Of a stretch of 64,000 nt of DNA, positions 8,548-17,027 are shown piece by piece. The translations under genes and the position numbers were made by a program. Each line of letters begins with the position of its first letter. Position 1 is the stretch's first letter. Source of the DNA: Nocardia otitidiscaviarum NBRC 14405 (GTDB taxonomy: Bacteria; Actinomycetota; Actinomycetes; Mycobacteriales; Mycobacteriaceae); the NCBI RefSeq assembly GCF_000308635.1, contig NZ_BAGD01000037.1:19476-83475 (forward strand). The letters run 5' to 3'. A model generated the notes under the pieces. The model saw only the letters and a list, made by a program, of their open reading frames with translations. It was not told where the DNA came from and did not search any database.

Positions 8548-9699
8548 TCAGCGGTTGTCGCGGGCCGCGCGGGCCAGGTCCATGGTTTCGGTGAGGAGTT
8601 TGCCGACCGCCTCGGTTTCGGTGAGGAAGCCGTCGTGGCCGTCGCGGGAGCGGACGATCTCCAGGCCCTTGCAGCCGGGTAGCAGGTCGGCCAGTTCCTG
8701 TTGGGTGCGCAGCGGGTACAGGCGGTCGGAGTCGACGCCGCCGACGATGCAGGGGACCGGGGTGGAGGTCAGGGCGGTGGCGATCCCGCCGCGGCCGCGG
8801 CCCACGTCGTGCCGGTTCATGGCCTCGGTGAGCAGGATGTAGGTGCCGGGGTCGAAGCGGGAGACGAGTTTGTCGGCCTGATATTCCAGGTAGCTCTGCA
8901 CCGCGTAACGACCACCGTCCCAAGGGTTCTCGTCACCCTGGGCGTGGTTCTCGAAGCGGTGGTCGAGTTCGAATTCGGTGCGGTAGCTCAGGTGCGCGAT
9001 ACGGCGGGCGATGCGCATGCCGGTCATGGGCGCGCGCCCGGTGCCGTGGTAGTCGCCGCCCTGCCAGTCCGGATCGGCGGTGATGGCGGCGATCTGGGTG
9101 GTCTGGGTGCCGATCTGGTCGGCGGTGGCGCGCGGGCCGACGGCCAGCACCAGGGCGGAGCCGACGCGGTCGGGATGGCCGATCATCCATTCCAGCACCC
9201 GCATGCCGCCCATGGAGCCGCCGACCACCGCGGCCAGCCGTTCGATCCCGAGCAGATCGAACAGCCGCACCTCGGCGGTCACCTGATCACGGATGGAGAT
9301 ATCGGGAAATCGTGAGCCCCAAGGCTTTCCGTCGGGGGCCAGGGAGGCGGGTCCGGTCGAGCCCTGACAGCCGCCGAGCACATTGGTGGCGATGACACAC
9401 CACTCCCGGGTGTCGATGGGCGCACCGGGTCCGACGGTGCCCTCCCACCAGCCGGGCGGCGAACCCGCCGACCCGACCACATGGGAGTCACCGGTCAGCG
9501 CGTGCTCGACCAGCACCACGTTGTCCAGATTCGCCGAGAGTTCGCCCCAGCGTTGTACGGCCAGCGTCACGTCGGTGACGACCGCCCCGTTCTCGAGTTC
9601 GACGTCCCCGATGGCAATACTGCCGAGCGTCCCGTCGGACGGTGGAAGCAGCGCCTCCACCGTCTCCCGGGACGTGCTCGATTCGATGTTCACGGTCAA
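8548..9699 (-). CDS. metXA: Homoserine O-acetyltransferase MetXA
   Basis: The 383-residue alpha/beta hydrolase acetylates L-homoserine with acetyl-CoA, giving O-acetylhomoserine for methionine synthesis. The nucleophile is Ser162 in GGSMGG. The other triad residues are probably the Asp in [11 protein letters not shown] and the His in RDGHDGF near the C terminus. [11 protein letters not shown] and WWEGTVGPG near residues 70-93 are family hallmarks. Its start overlaps the metY stop by 4 nt (ATGA), so it is the second gene of a metY-metX operon and shares the leader upstream of metY. Confidence 0.96.
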   Translation of the reverse strand: MTVNIESSTSRETVEALLPPSDGTLGSIAIGDVELENGAVVTDVTLAVQRWGELSANLDNVVLVEHALTGDSHVVGSAGSPPGWWEGTVGPGAPIDTREWCVIATNVLGGCQGSTGPASLAPDGKPWGSRFPDISIRDQVTAEVRLFDLLGIERLAAVVGGSMGGMRVLEWMIGHPDRVGSALVLAVGPRATADQIGTQTTQIAAITADPDWQGGDYHGTGRAPMTGMRIARRIAHLSYRTEFELDHRFENHAQGDENPWDGGRYAVQSYLEYQADKLVSRFDPGTYILLTEAMNRHDVGRGRGGIATALTSTPVPCIVGGVDSDRLYPLRTQQELADLLPGCKGLEIVRSRDGHDGFLTETEAVGKLLTETMDLARAARDNR

Positions 9700-11021
9700 C
9701 GTGCCGCCGCCGTCAGTCCGGCCGTGAGATCGGCCAGGATGTCGTCGATACCCTCGATACCCACGGCCAACCGCACCAGCCCCGGTGTGACGCCGGAGGC
9801 CAGCTGCTCTTCCGGCGTCAGCTGCGAATGCGTGGTGGAGGCCGGATGGATGACGAGGGAACGCACATCCCCGATGTTAGCGACATGGCTGTGCAGCTCC
9901 AGCGCGTCCACGAACTTCTTGCCCGCATCGACGCCCCCGGCGAGCTCGAAGGACACGATCGCGCCCACACCCTTCGGTGCCAGCTGTTTGCCACGCTCAT
10001 ACCAGGGGGAGGACGGCAGCCCGGCGTAGGACACCGACAGCACCTCCGGCCGCTGGGCCAGGAACTCCGCGACCGCCTGCGCGTTGGCCACGTGCCGCTC
10101 CACCCGCAGGCTCAGCGTCTCGATGCCCTGGGCGATGAGGAAGGCGTTGAACGGCGAGACGGCCGAGCCGAGGTCGCGCAGCAGCTGCACCCGCGCCTTG
10201 AGTGCGAAGGCGGGCGCACCCAGATCCGCGTACACCACGCCGTGGTAGCTCGGATCGGGGGTGGTGAAGCCCGGGAACCGCGCCGCGCCGGATTCGTCGC
10301 GCCCGGTCCAGTCGAATCCGCCGCCGTCGACGATCACGCCCGCGACCGCGGAGCCATGTCCGCCAAGGTATTTGGTGGCCGAATGCACCACGATGTCGGC
10401 CCCGTGGCGCAGCGGCTGGATCAGGTACGGCGTCGCCACGGTGTTGTCCACGATGAGCGGCACCCCGGCGGCGTGGGCGATCTCGGCGACGCCCGGGATG
10501 TCCAGCAGCGCGCTGCTGGGGTTGGCCACGGTCTCGCCGTAGAACGCCTTGGTGTTGGGTCGCACCGCCGCCCGCCACTGCTCCAGGTCGTCGGGATCGT
10601 CGACGAAGCCGACCTCGATGCCCAGCTTGGGCAGCGAGTAGCGGAAGAGGTTGTAGGTGCCGCCGTAGAGGTGCGGGCTGGCGACGATGTGATCCCCGGC
10701 GGCGGCCAGATTGAGGATGGCGAAAGTTTCGGCGGCCTGTCCGGACGCCAGCAGCAGCGCCGCGACGCCGCCCTCCAGGGCGGCGATGCGCTGCTCCACC
10801 ACGTCCTGGGTGGGGTTCATGATCCGGGTGTAGATATTGCCCGGCTCGGCCAGTCCGAACAGTGCGGCGGCGTGTTCGGTGTCGCGGAAGGCGTACGAGG
10901 TGGTCTGGTAGATCGGCAGCGCGCGGGCCCCGGTGGTGGCGTCGGGAGCCTGTCCGGCGTGCACCTGCTTGGTCTCGAAAGACCAGTTGGCCGGTTCGAT
11001 GGGCGCGGTCGAGTCACTCAT
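9696..11021 (-). CDS. metY: O-acetylhomoserine aminocarboxypropyltransferase (sulfhydrylase) MetY
   Basis: The 441-residue PLP enzyme combines O-acetylhomoserine with sulfide to give homocysteine. It is of the Cys/Met-metabolism fold-type I family: [20 protein letters not shown] near residue 65, [21 protein letters not shown], and the PLP lysine in [12 protein letters not shown]. The start is ATG 11021, behind GGAGCAGG. The frame remains open upstream to 11591 but passes through the riboswitch, and similarity begins at [17 protein letters not shown]. It heads the metYX operon, whose leader carries a SAM-IV-type riboswitch and a cysteine-codon leader peptide. Confidence 0.96.
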   Translation of the reverse strand: MSDSTAPIEPANWSFETKQVHAGQAPDATTGARALPIYQTTSYAFRDTEHAAALFGLAEPGNIYTRIMNPTQDVVEQRIAALEGGVAALLLASGQAAETFAILNLAAAGDHIVASPHLYGGTYNLFRYSLPKLGIEVGFVDDPDDLEQWRAAVRPNTKAFYGETVANPSSALLDIPGVAEIAHAAGVPLIVDNTVATPYLIQPLRHGADIVVHSATKYLGGHGSAVAGVIVDGGGFDWTGRDESGAARFPGFTTPDPSYHGVVYADLGAPAFALKARVQLLRDLGSAVSPFNAFLIAQGIETLSLRVERHVANAQAVAEFLAQRPEVLSVSYAGLPSSPWYERGKQLAPKGVGAIVSFELAGGVDAGKKFVDALELHSHVANIGDVRSLVIHPASTTHSQLTPEEQLASGVTPGLVRLAVGIEGIDDILADLTAGLTAAAR

Positions 11022-11064
11022 GTCCTGCTCCAAGAAAAGTCGCCGAATGGCGGGAAGTCTGACG

Positions 11065-11100
11065 TTATCGGAAGGCGAATGGGCTTCGACAACAACACAT
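11065..11100 (-). CDS. Tri-cysteine leader peptide (MCCCRSPFAFR) before metY
   Basis: An 11-codon open frame, ATG TGT TGT TGT ... TAA, encodes MCCCRSPFAFR. A strong Shine-Dalgarno sequence AGGAGGT ends about 8 nt before the ATG. The frame lies between the SAM-IV-type riboswitch and metY, ending 43 nt before the metY start. A small CGCC-ATTC-GGCG hairpin followed by ACTTTTCTT stands between its stop and the metY ribosome site. Poly-Cys short ORFs are known cysteine-responsive attenuators in mycobacteria. A role in sensing cysteine through ribosome stalling is inferred from the three consecutive Cys codons and the position; it is not shown directly. Confidence 0.65.
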   Translation of the reverse strand: MCCCRSPFAFR

Positions 11101-11107
11101 TTCGGTA

Positions 11108-11235
11108 GACCTCCTACAGTGCGCTTGCGCTCGGCCTTCGAGCGCCCGGTCCTCACCCGGAGCACCCCACCGCAGCTGGAGGGTTGCCGATCAGCAAGCC
11201 GGGGCTTGACGCTGATGCTCTTGACCTGATGCGAG
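11108..11235 (-). promoter_or_regulatory. SAM-IV riboswitch of the metYX operon
   Basis: Read on the minus strand, the leader contains TCAAGCCCCGGCTTGCTGA, then CGGCAACCCTCC and GGGGTGCTCCGGGTGAGGACCGGG. This is the core pattern I associate with the actinobacterial SAM-IV class, including the GGTCA-type 5' strand and the conserved CGGCAACCCTCC loop. It sits directly upstream of metY, its usual target in this group. SAM binding should reduce metYX expression. The boundaries are approximate, and the 3' end runs into the leader peptide ribosome site. Confidence 0.88.
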
Positions 11236-11238
11236 ATT

Positions 11239-11937
11239 CTAGCGGGCGGAGGGGTCGGAGTCCGAAGTGGGGCTGGACACACAGACGTTTCCGCAGATAC
11301 GCAGGAATTCGCGATAGGCCGCGACCACGGCGTCGGCCATGCCCCGGGCGGAGGTGGCGCAGTTGCCGTCGACGGCCTCGACCTCGGTGCCGACCCGCAT
11401 GATCGTGTGCCAGGTACCCAGCAGCAAACGCACCGGCAGGCTGTCCGCGGGCTGGCCGATGCGCTCGGCGAGCACGTCGCACATCTGCTGGGTCTTGTGC
11501 TCGCCCGCGTCGAGACTGCGGGCACGCACCGCGGCGCTGCCGCGGATGATGTTCTGCATCTGCTGGAACCAGCGGAACGGCACCGGTTCATCGGCTTCGA
11601 TGATGCGGTCGGTCAGGGCCAGGAAGCCGTCCAGCATCGCCTGCAGCTCGTTGTCGTGCGGCGGCTGCGCCCGCAGATACTCGGCCATGGCCTGCCCCCA
11701 TACCTCGATGGGGGCGATGACGATCTCTTCCTTGCTCTCGAAGTACCGGTTCACGGTGCGTGGTGAGACGTCGGCCGCGTCGGCGATCTGTTCGACGGTG
11801 GTGGCGTCGAAACCCTGGGCGTCGCACAGCTCGAGTGCCACATCGATGATGCGTTCGCGGGTCTGCTGCTTCTTGCGTTCGCGCAGTCCCGGTCGACGGC
11901 GTTCCAGGAGATCGGCAGGCGTTGACGACTCGGACAT
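11239..11937 (-). CDS. TetR family transcriptional regulator
   Basis: The 232-residue protein has an N-terminal helix-turn-helix (RERIIDVALELCDAQGFDATTVEQ, then VSPRTVNRYFESKEEI) and a C-terminal ligand domain with no recognised signature. It is divergent from the DHA2 transporter at 12075, and the 137-bp spacer probably carries the operator for both. The perfect 8-bp palindrome TGACGTCA at 12010-12017 and the flanking CGACA/TGTCG pair are candidates. The likely role is repression of the adjacent exporter. Its 3' end abuts the metY leader. Confidence 0.88.
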   Translation of the reverse strand: MSESSTPADLLERRRPGLRERKKQQTRERIIDVALELCDAQGFDATTVEQIADAADVSPRTVNRYFESKEEIVIAPIEVWGQAMAEYLRAQPPHDNELQAMLDGFLALTDRIIEADEPVPFRWFQQMQNIIRGSAAVRARSLDAGEHKTQQMCDVLAERIGQPADSLPVRLLLGTWHTIMRVGTEVEAVDGNCATSARGMADAVVAAYREFLRICGNVCVSSPTSDSDPSAR

Positions 11938-12074
11938 TGCCTCAGTCTATCGCTATCGGGCCGAATTGTGTCATTAACAGCCATCTGTCTGAGTGCGACA
12001 TTTTTCGCTTGACGTCATTTGTCGGTGGGTGCCAGTATGGTCCGGGTTGTTCGGAATGCCCTGAGGAGAACGAC

Positions 12075-13571
12075 GTGACCACTGCGACCGCGACTCGCGA
12101 ACCCGACGAAATATCCAGACAGACAAGCGCTTCCAAGCGCTGGCTGGCCCTGGGCGCACTCGCCCTGGCGCAGCTCATGGTGGTGCTGGACGCCACCATC
12201 GTCACGATCTCGCTGCCCTTCGCGCAGCAGGATCTGCACATCAGCGAGGCCGACAAGCAGTGGATGCTGACGGCCTACACCCTCATCTTCGGCGGCCTGC
12301 TGCTGCTCGGCGGCCGCCTCGCCGACTACCTCGGCCGACGCCGCATCTTCCTGATCGGCCTGGTCGGCTTCGCCGCCGCCTCCGCGCTGGCCGGGCTCGC
12401 GCAGAACGCCGGACAGCTGTTCGCCGGGCGCGGCCTGCAGGGTGCGTTCGCGGCGCTGCTGGCACCCGCGGCGCTGTCACTGGTGTCGATCACCTTCACC
12501 GAGGTCACCGAGCGGGCCAAGGCGTTCGGTGTCTTCGCGGGCGTCTCGGCGGGCGGCGCGGCCATCGGGCTGATCGCGGGCGGCGCGCTCACCGAGTACG
12601 CCGACTGGCGCTGGTGCCTGCTGGTCAACACCCCCGTCGCACTGCTGGCACTGGTCGGGGCGTACGCCTTCGTCGTCAGGGACGAGCCCGCGCCGCGCAC
12701 CGGCGGCTACGACCTGCCGGGCGCGATCACCGGCACCCTCGGGCTCATCGCCATCGTCTACGGCTTCACCCGCGCGGCCGAGAACGGCTGGGGCGCGGCA
12801 TCCACCCTCGGGCTGCTGGCCGCGGGCGCGGCCCTGCTGGTCGCCTTCGTGGTCATCGAACACCGGTCCGCGAATCCGCTGCTGCCGTTGCGCATCCCGG
12901 GGGAGATCAACCGGGGCGGCTCGTTCCTGGTGGCGCTGCTCATCCCAATCGCCATGTTCGCCATGTTCCTGAACCTCAGCTACTACCTGCAGATCACCCT
13001 CGGGTACTCGGCGCTGAAGGCCGGTGTCGCCTTCCTGCCGTTCCCCATCGGCATCGTGGTGTCGGCGGGTATCGCCAGCGCGGTACTGCCGAAGCTGGGT
13101 CCGCGCCCGGTGCTGCTGGCCGGGACCGCGCTGGGCATGCTGGGGCTGCTCTATCTGGCCCAGCTCGATTTCGGTGACGGCTACGCGGCGTCGGTGCTGC
13201 CCGCCATGACGCTCATCGCACTCGGTATGGGTGGCGTCTTCGTGGCCATGCAGACCACCGCGCTGCATCAGGTGGACGAGGCCGATTCCGGGGTGGCCAG
13301 CGCGCTGCTCAATGCCGCGCAGCAGGTCGGCGGTTCCATCGGCACGGCCCTGCTGACCACCATCTCGGTGCAGGTCGCGCAGCGGTACGTGGCCGACAAT
13401 CCGACCATCGACAATGTCATGGCCCGGGCCGCCATCCACAGCTACGACGTGGCGTTCTACATCGGTGCGGGCTTCTTCCTCATCGCCCTGCCCATCATCG
13501 CGCTGATGATCCGCGACAAGCCGGAGAACCTGCTCGAGGGCGCGGAGAAGCCGGTTCACGTGGGCGTCTGA
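12075..13571 (+). CDS. MFS transporter, DHA2 (14-TM) drug efflux family
   Basis: The 498-residue protein has the 14-helix layout of the DHA2 H+/drug antiporters. MVVLDATIVTISLPF in the first helix, GGRLADYLGRRRIF in the first cytoplasmic loop (motif A) and the segment GVFAGVSAGGAAIGLIAGG (motif C region) are visible. The start is GTG 12075 behind GAGGAG; the open frame extends 51 codons upstream but that part is not transporter-like. A -35-like TTGACG lies at 12009. It is divergent from a TetR gene that probably controls it. The substrate cannot be read from the sequence. Confidence 0.9.
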   Translation: MTTATATREPDEISRQTSASKRWLALGALALAQLMVVLDATIVTISLPFAQQDLHISEADKQWMLTAYTLIFGGLLLLGGRLADYLGRRRIFLIGLVGFAAASALAGLAQNAGQLFAGRGLQGAFAALLAPAALSLVSITFTEVTERAKAFGVFAGVSAGGAAIGLIAGGALTEYADWRWCLLVNTPVALLALVGAYAFVVRDEPAPRTGGYDLPGAITGTLGLIAIVYGFTRAAENGWGAASTLGLLAAGAALLVAFVVIEHRSANPLLPLRIPGEINRGGSFLVALLIPIAMFAMFLNLSYYLQITLGYSALKAGVAFLPFPIGIVVSAGIASAVLPKLGPRPVLLAGTALGMLGLLYLAQLDFGDGYAASVLPAMTLIALGMGGVFVAMQTTALHQVDEADSGVASALLNAAQQVGGSIGTALLTTISVQVAQRYVADNPTIDNVMARAAIHSYDVAFYIGAGFFLIALPIIALMIRDKPENLLEGAEKPVHVGV

Positions 13572-13619
13572 TCCTCGTATCCTCGACTCATAGGCCGCGT
13601 GTTTCCTACTTGCGAGTAG

Positions 13620-13645
13620 CCCTCCGCTGTTCCCGCACAGCGGGG
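13620..13645 (+). terminator. Probable terminator after the DHA2 transporter
   Basis: The hairpin CCGCTG/CAGCGG around TTCCCGCA, followed by GGGG, lies about 50 bp after the transporter stop. The stem is short and no T run follows, so confidence is moderate to low. The rest of the 271-bp spacer before icd should contain the icd promoter, but no clear -35/-10 pair could be assigned. Confidence 0.4.
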
Positions 13646-13842
13646 GGCAACCGCGCGGTGAGGTTCATAGCAGCAGTACGCTTGTCTTGCTTGACGCCAC
13701 AGCGTACGTGGACCTGGCACCACAGGCCCCGTGCCGCGCGCCATGCGTATACGTTGTCTGTTGAACAGCTGGGGTCCGCTACAAGCGGTGCTCACCGGCC
13801 GTGCAATGGGAGCACCACCTTCCTAGGAGGACACGAAGATCC

Positions 13843-15060
13843 ATGTCCAAGATCAAGGTTGAAGGCACCGTCGTCGAGCTCGACGGCGATGAGATGACCC
13901 GGATTATCTGGCAGTTCATCAAAGACAAGCTGATCAATCCGTATCTCGATGTGAACCTCGAGTACTACGACCTCGGCATCGAGTACCGCGACAAGACCGA
14001 CGATCAGGTCACGATCGACGCGGCCAACGCCATCAAGAAGCACGGCGTCGGCGTCAAGTGCGCGACGATCACCCCCGATGAGGCCCGCGTCAAGGAATTC
14101 GGTCTGAAGAAGATGTGGCGGTCGCCCAACGGCACCATCCGCAACATCCTCGGCGGCACCATCTTCCGCGCGCCGATCATCATCTCCAACGTCCCGCGCC
14201 TGGTTCCGGGCTGGACCAAGCCGATCATCATCGGCCGCCACGCCTTCGGTGACCAGTACCGCGCCACCGACTTCAAGGTGCACCAGGCGGGCACCGTCAC
14301 CCTCACCTTCACCCCGGAGGACGGCTCCGAGCCGATCGTCCACGAGGTCGTGAAGATGCCCGAGGACGGCGGCGTCATCATGGGCATGTACAACTTCCAG
14401 GAGTCCATCCGGGACTTCGCGCGGGCCTCGCTGAACTACGGCCTGCAGCAGAACTACCCGGTGTACATGTCGACCAAGAACACCATCCTCAAGGCGTACG
14501 ACGGCATGTTCAAGGACACCTTCCAGGAGGTGTACGAGACCGAGTTCAAGGAGGAGTTCGACGCGGCCGGTCTCACCTACGAGCACCGCCTCATCGACGA
14601 TATGGTCGCCTCCGCGCTGAAGTGGGAGGGCGGCTACGTCTGGGCCTGCAAGAACTACGACGGCGACGTGCAGTCCGACACCGTGGCGCAGGGCTTCGGC
14701 TCGCTGGGTCTGATGACCTCGGTGCTGCTCACCCCGGACGGCAGGACCTGTGAGGCGGAGGCCGCGCACGGCACCGTCACCCGGCACTACCGCCAGCACC
14801 AGCAGGGCAAGCCCACCTCCACCAACCCGATCGCCTCGATCTTCGCGTGGACCCGTGGCCTGGCCCACCGCGGCAAGCTGGACAACACCCCCGAGGTCAT
14901 CGGCTTCGCCCAGGCCCTCGAGGACGTCGTCATCAAGACCGTCGAGGACGGCCAGATGACCAAGGACCTCGCGCTGCTGGTCGGCGGGGATCAGGGCTAC
15001 CTGACCACCGAGGAATTCCTCGGTGTGCTGGACGCCAACCTGGCGCGCGAACTGCGCTGA
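13843..15060 (+). CDS. icd: NADP-dependent isocitrate dehydrogenase
   Basis: The 405-residue enzyme oxidises isocitrate to 2-oxoglutarate in the TCA cycle and yields NADPH. It is the homodimeric type shared by mycobacteria and eukaryotes (Mtb icd1-like): GDEMTRIIW near residue 13, [19 protein letters not shown] with the substrate serine near 95, and [13 protein letters not shown] late in the protein. The start is ATG 13843 behind TAGGAGG; an upstream in-frame ATG at 13801 would precede this site and is rejected. No partner genes are adjacent. Confidence 0.96.
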   Translation: MSKIKVEGTVVELDGDEMTRIIWQFIKDKLINPYLDVNLEYYDLGIEYRDKTDDQVTIDAANAIKKHGVGVKCATITPDEARVKEFGLKKMWRSPNGTIRNILGGTIFRAPIIISNVPRLVPGWTKPIIIGRHAFGDQYRATDFKVHQAGTVTLTFTPEDGSEPIVHEVVKMPEDGGVIMGMYNFQESIRDFARASLNYGLQQNYPVYMSTKNTILKAYDGMFKDTFQEVYETEFKEEFDAAGLTYEHRLIDDMVASALKWEGGYVWACKNYDGDVQSDTVAQGFGSLGLMTSVLLTPDGRTCEAEAAHGTVTRHYRQHQQGKPTSTNPIASIFAWTRGLAHRGKLDNTPEVIGFAQALEDVVIKTVEDGQMTKDLALLVGGDQGYLTTEEFLGVLDANLARELR

Positions 15061-15117
15061 GCAATCCCGGGCGTACCCACGCCCGACCCGCTCCTCCGCG
15101 TTGCGCGGATGGGCACA

Positions 15118-15195
15118 GCGCTGACGCACGTGAACAGCGCGCCGCGGCGAACGATGGCGGCCGGGACCACCGTCCCGGCCGGAGCCATCGCCGCG
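15118..15195. repeat. 78-bp direct repeat, copy 1 (upstream of the phosphodiesterase gene)
   Basis: Starting at GCGCTGACGCACGTGAACAG, this segment is repeated at 16301-16378 with only two mismatches in 78 bases. It contains an inverted repeat: CGATGG and CGGCCGGGAC pairing with GTCCCGGCCG and CCATCG, with a 3-nt bulge. As RNA it would form a strong stem and is a plausible terminator after icd. The two copies are 1183 bp apart and frame one gene. Confidence 0.85.
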
Positions 15196-15299
15196 ACACA
15201 TGCCGGGCACCTGCCCCCACTCACCGGTGGAGCGGGTGCCCGAACTGTTTTACGGACGCGTCTACCCGAATCGCGGTGGACATGTCAGGATGCAGGACG

Positions 15300-16307
15300 A
15301 TGTCTGCGACACAACGCCTTTCGCGTTCCCTCGGATCCGGTCGACGGCAGCGCCGCTGGGCGGTCCCGCTCCTGGTCGCCCTGCTGCTCGCCGGATTCGG
15401 CTGCATCGATCCGGCTCCGGCCGCCGCCGATTCCGAGGCCGGGCCGCTGGTGCTCGCACATCGCGGTCTGGGTCAGACCTTCGATCCGGACGGGATCGAG
15501 GCCGACACCTGCACCGCCGAGCGCATCCACTCGCCCGAGCACGGATATCTGGAGAACACGATCTCCGGGATGCGGGCCGCCTTCGACGCCGGAGCCGACC
15601 AGGTCGAATTCGACGTGCACTGGACCGCCGACGACCAGTTCGCCGTCTTCCACGACTGGGAACTGGACTGCCGCACCGACGGCACCGGCACCACCCGCGA
15701 CCACACCATGGCGGAACTGCGCGGCCTCGACATCGGCTACGGCTACACCGCCGACGGCGGCAAGACCTATCCGTTCCGAGGTAAGGGCGTCGGGCTCATG
15801 CCCACCTTGGAGGAGGTGCTGACCGCCTTCCCCACCCGGTCGCTGTTGATCCACATCAAGAGCAATGACCCGGCCGAAGGTGAGGCCCTGGCCGCCCGGC
15901 TGGCCGCCGAACCGGCCGAACGACTGAACGCGCTCACCGTGTACGGCGGTGACAAGCCGATCGCGGCCCTCCGGGCGGCGCTGCCCGCGGTGCGGGTGAT
16001 GTCCAAGCAGATCATGCTGGAATGCCTCGGCGCGTACGCCGCCATCGGCTGGACCGGCACCGCCCCCGCCACCTGCCGCAATACCCAGCTGCACATTCCC
16101 GAGGGCTACACCCGCTTCCTGTGGGGCTGGCCCGACCGGTTCGTGGAGCGGATGGCCGCCACCGACGCCCGCGTGGTGCTGGTCGCCGGGGACGGCGGAT
16201 TCTCCGAGGGATTCGACACGCCGGAATCGCTGGAGCGGATTCCGGACGGGTTCACCGGCCTGGTGTGGACGAACCGGGTGGATGTCGTCGCGCCGCTGCT
16301 GCGCTGA
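15300..16307 (+). CDS. Secreted glycerophosphodiester phosphodiesterase family protein
   Basis: The 335-residue protein begins with basic residues and a hydrophobic stretch (WAVPLLVALLLAGFGC), giving a Sec signal peptide. Cleavage could be after PAPAAA, and the Cys in AGFGC is a weak lipobox alternative. The mature part is GDPD-like: LVLAHRGLGQTF (catalytic His/Arg), LENTISGMRAAFDAGAD, VEFDVHWTADDQFAVFHDWEL (metal acids and second His). GDPD enzymes release sn-glycerol 3-phosphate from deacylated phospholipids; here it would work outside the membrane. ATG 15282 in the same frame is an alternative start. Its TGA lies inside the second 78-bp repeat copy. Confidence 0.87.
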   Translation: MSATQRLSRSLGSGRRQRRWAVPLLVALLLAGFGCIDPAPAAADSEAGPLVLAHRGLGQTFDPDGIEADTCTAERIHSPEHGYLENTISGMRAAFDAGADQVEFDVHWTADDQFAVFHDWELDCRTDGTGTTRDHTMAELRGLDIGYGYTADGGKTYPFRGKGVGLMPTLEEVLTAFPTRSLLIHIKSNDPAEGEALAARLAAEPAERLNALTVYGGDKPIAALRAALPAVRVMSKQIMLECLGAYAAIGWTGTAPATCRNTQLHIPEGYTRFLWGWPDRFVERMAATDARVVLVAGDGGFSEGFDTPESLERIPDGFTGLVWTNRVDVVAPLLR

Positions 16308-16378
16308 CGCACGTGAACAGCGCGCCGCGGCGAACGATGGCGGCCGGGACCACCGTCCCGGCCGGAACCATCGCGGCG
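16301..16378. repeat. 78-bp direct repeat, copy 2 (contains the phosphodiesterase stop codon)
   Basis: This copy differs from 15118-15195 at two positions. The phosphodiesterase gene ends inside it (TGA 16305-16307). The internal hairpin (about 16335-16373) stands between that gene and the convergent small secreted protein gene, so here it can act as a bidirectional terminator. Confidence 0.85.
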
Positions 16379-16386
16379 GTCGGTGA

Positions 16387-16629
16387 TCAGCAGAACATCG
16401 GGTTCCCGCAAGGGGGGCCGCTGAGGGTGTGGATCAACGAGAACGGCACCGCAAGCAGATCACTGCTGCCCGTGCCGACGGCGCCGTCGATAGCTGCCGC
16501 GGGCGAATGGGCGTCGCCGGTGGACATCGGCTCCAACTCCAGCGGCGCCGCCATGGCGCCGCCGGTCGTCGCGGTGAGTGCTGCGGCCACGGCCGCGGTC
16601 GCGATGCCGATCCGCAGAGTGTTCTTCAT
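16387..16629 (-). CDS. Small secreted protein with two C-terminal cysteines
   Basis: The 80-residue protein begins MKNTLRIGIATAAVAAALTA, a clear Sec signal peptide with a probable cut after AMA (near residue 27). The mature part is about 50 residues, acidic to neutral, and ends PPCGNPMFC; the two Cys could form a disulfide. The ATG at 16629 is placed 8 nt behind AGGAGG, which excludes the in-frame TTG two codons earlier. I do not recognise a family; small secreted proteins of this type are common in Nocardia. Confidence 0.75.
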   Translation of the reverse strand: MKNTLRIGIATAAVAAALTATTGGAMAAPLELEPMSTGDAHSPAAAIDGAVGTGSSDLLAVPFSLIHTLSGPPCGNPMFC

Positions 16630-17027
16630 GCGCAATACCTCCTGGTCGAATGCAACGTGTTTCCCGTGAATGCTTGCGGTTCAGGGAGTTTCGACAATGC
16701 ACGAGGGCGGCAGCGCTTGCGAGCCCCCAGTTCTCCGGTCCGGTGCGGCATCGTCGAGACGGGAAGTCTGCCCGGTGGTGGGGGGAGTGTGCCGCCATCC
16801 GTAACAGCGTTGCCTCGATATCCGCCGTATGCCGGCCGGAACCGCGACGTTGCGTGAGTGGGATCACGCGGCGTGGGGGGCTGCCGTGCGCTAAGCGGAA
16901 GCCTGTGCGGGCCAACATGTTCCGATCGGCGGTGGTGATGTGCACCGGGCCGTGAGCGAGATCACCCGAGCTTCGGGTGGCAGTCGGGTTCGCGGCGGTG
17001 TTGCCATGGACTGTGACCGAATCCGGG
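16630..17027. other. 398-bp spacer between divergent secreted-protein and MFS genes
   Basis: No convincing gene is seen. The promoter of the small secreted protein should lie at the left end. At 16964-16980 the perfect hairpin CACCCGA-GCT-TCGGGTG precedes the MFS gene and may be an operator. Weakly similar segments GTGAGTGGGATCACGCGG (near 16854) and GTGAGCGAGATCACCCGA (near 16953) could be paired regulator sites. Confidence 0.4.

Noticed and set aside
11022..11591. Upstream extension of metY (to 631 residues)
   Set aside because: The extension reads through the riboswitch, the leader peptide and part of the TetR gene. MetY similarity starts at 11021.
13801..13842. An earlier ATG for icd
   Set aside because: The TAGGAGG site lies downstream of this ATG, right before 13843, which is the better start.
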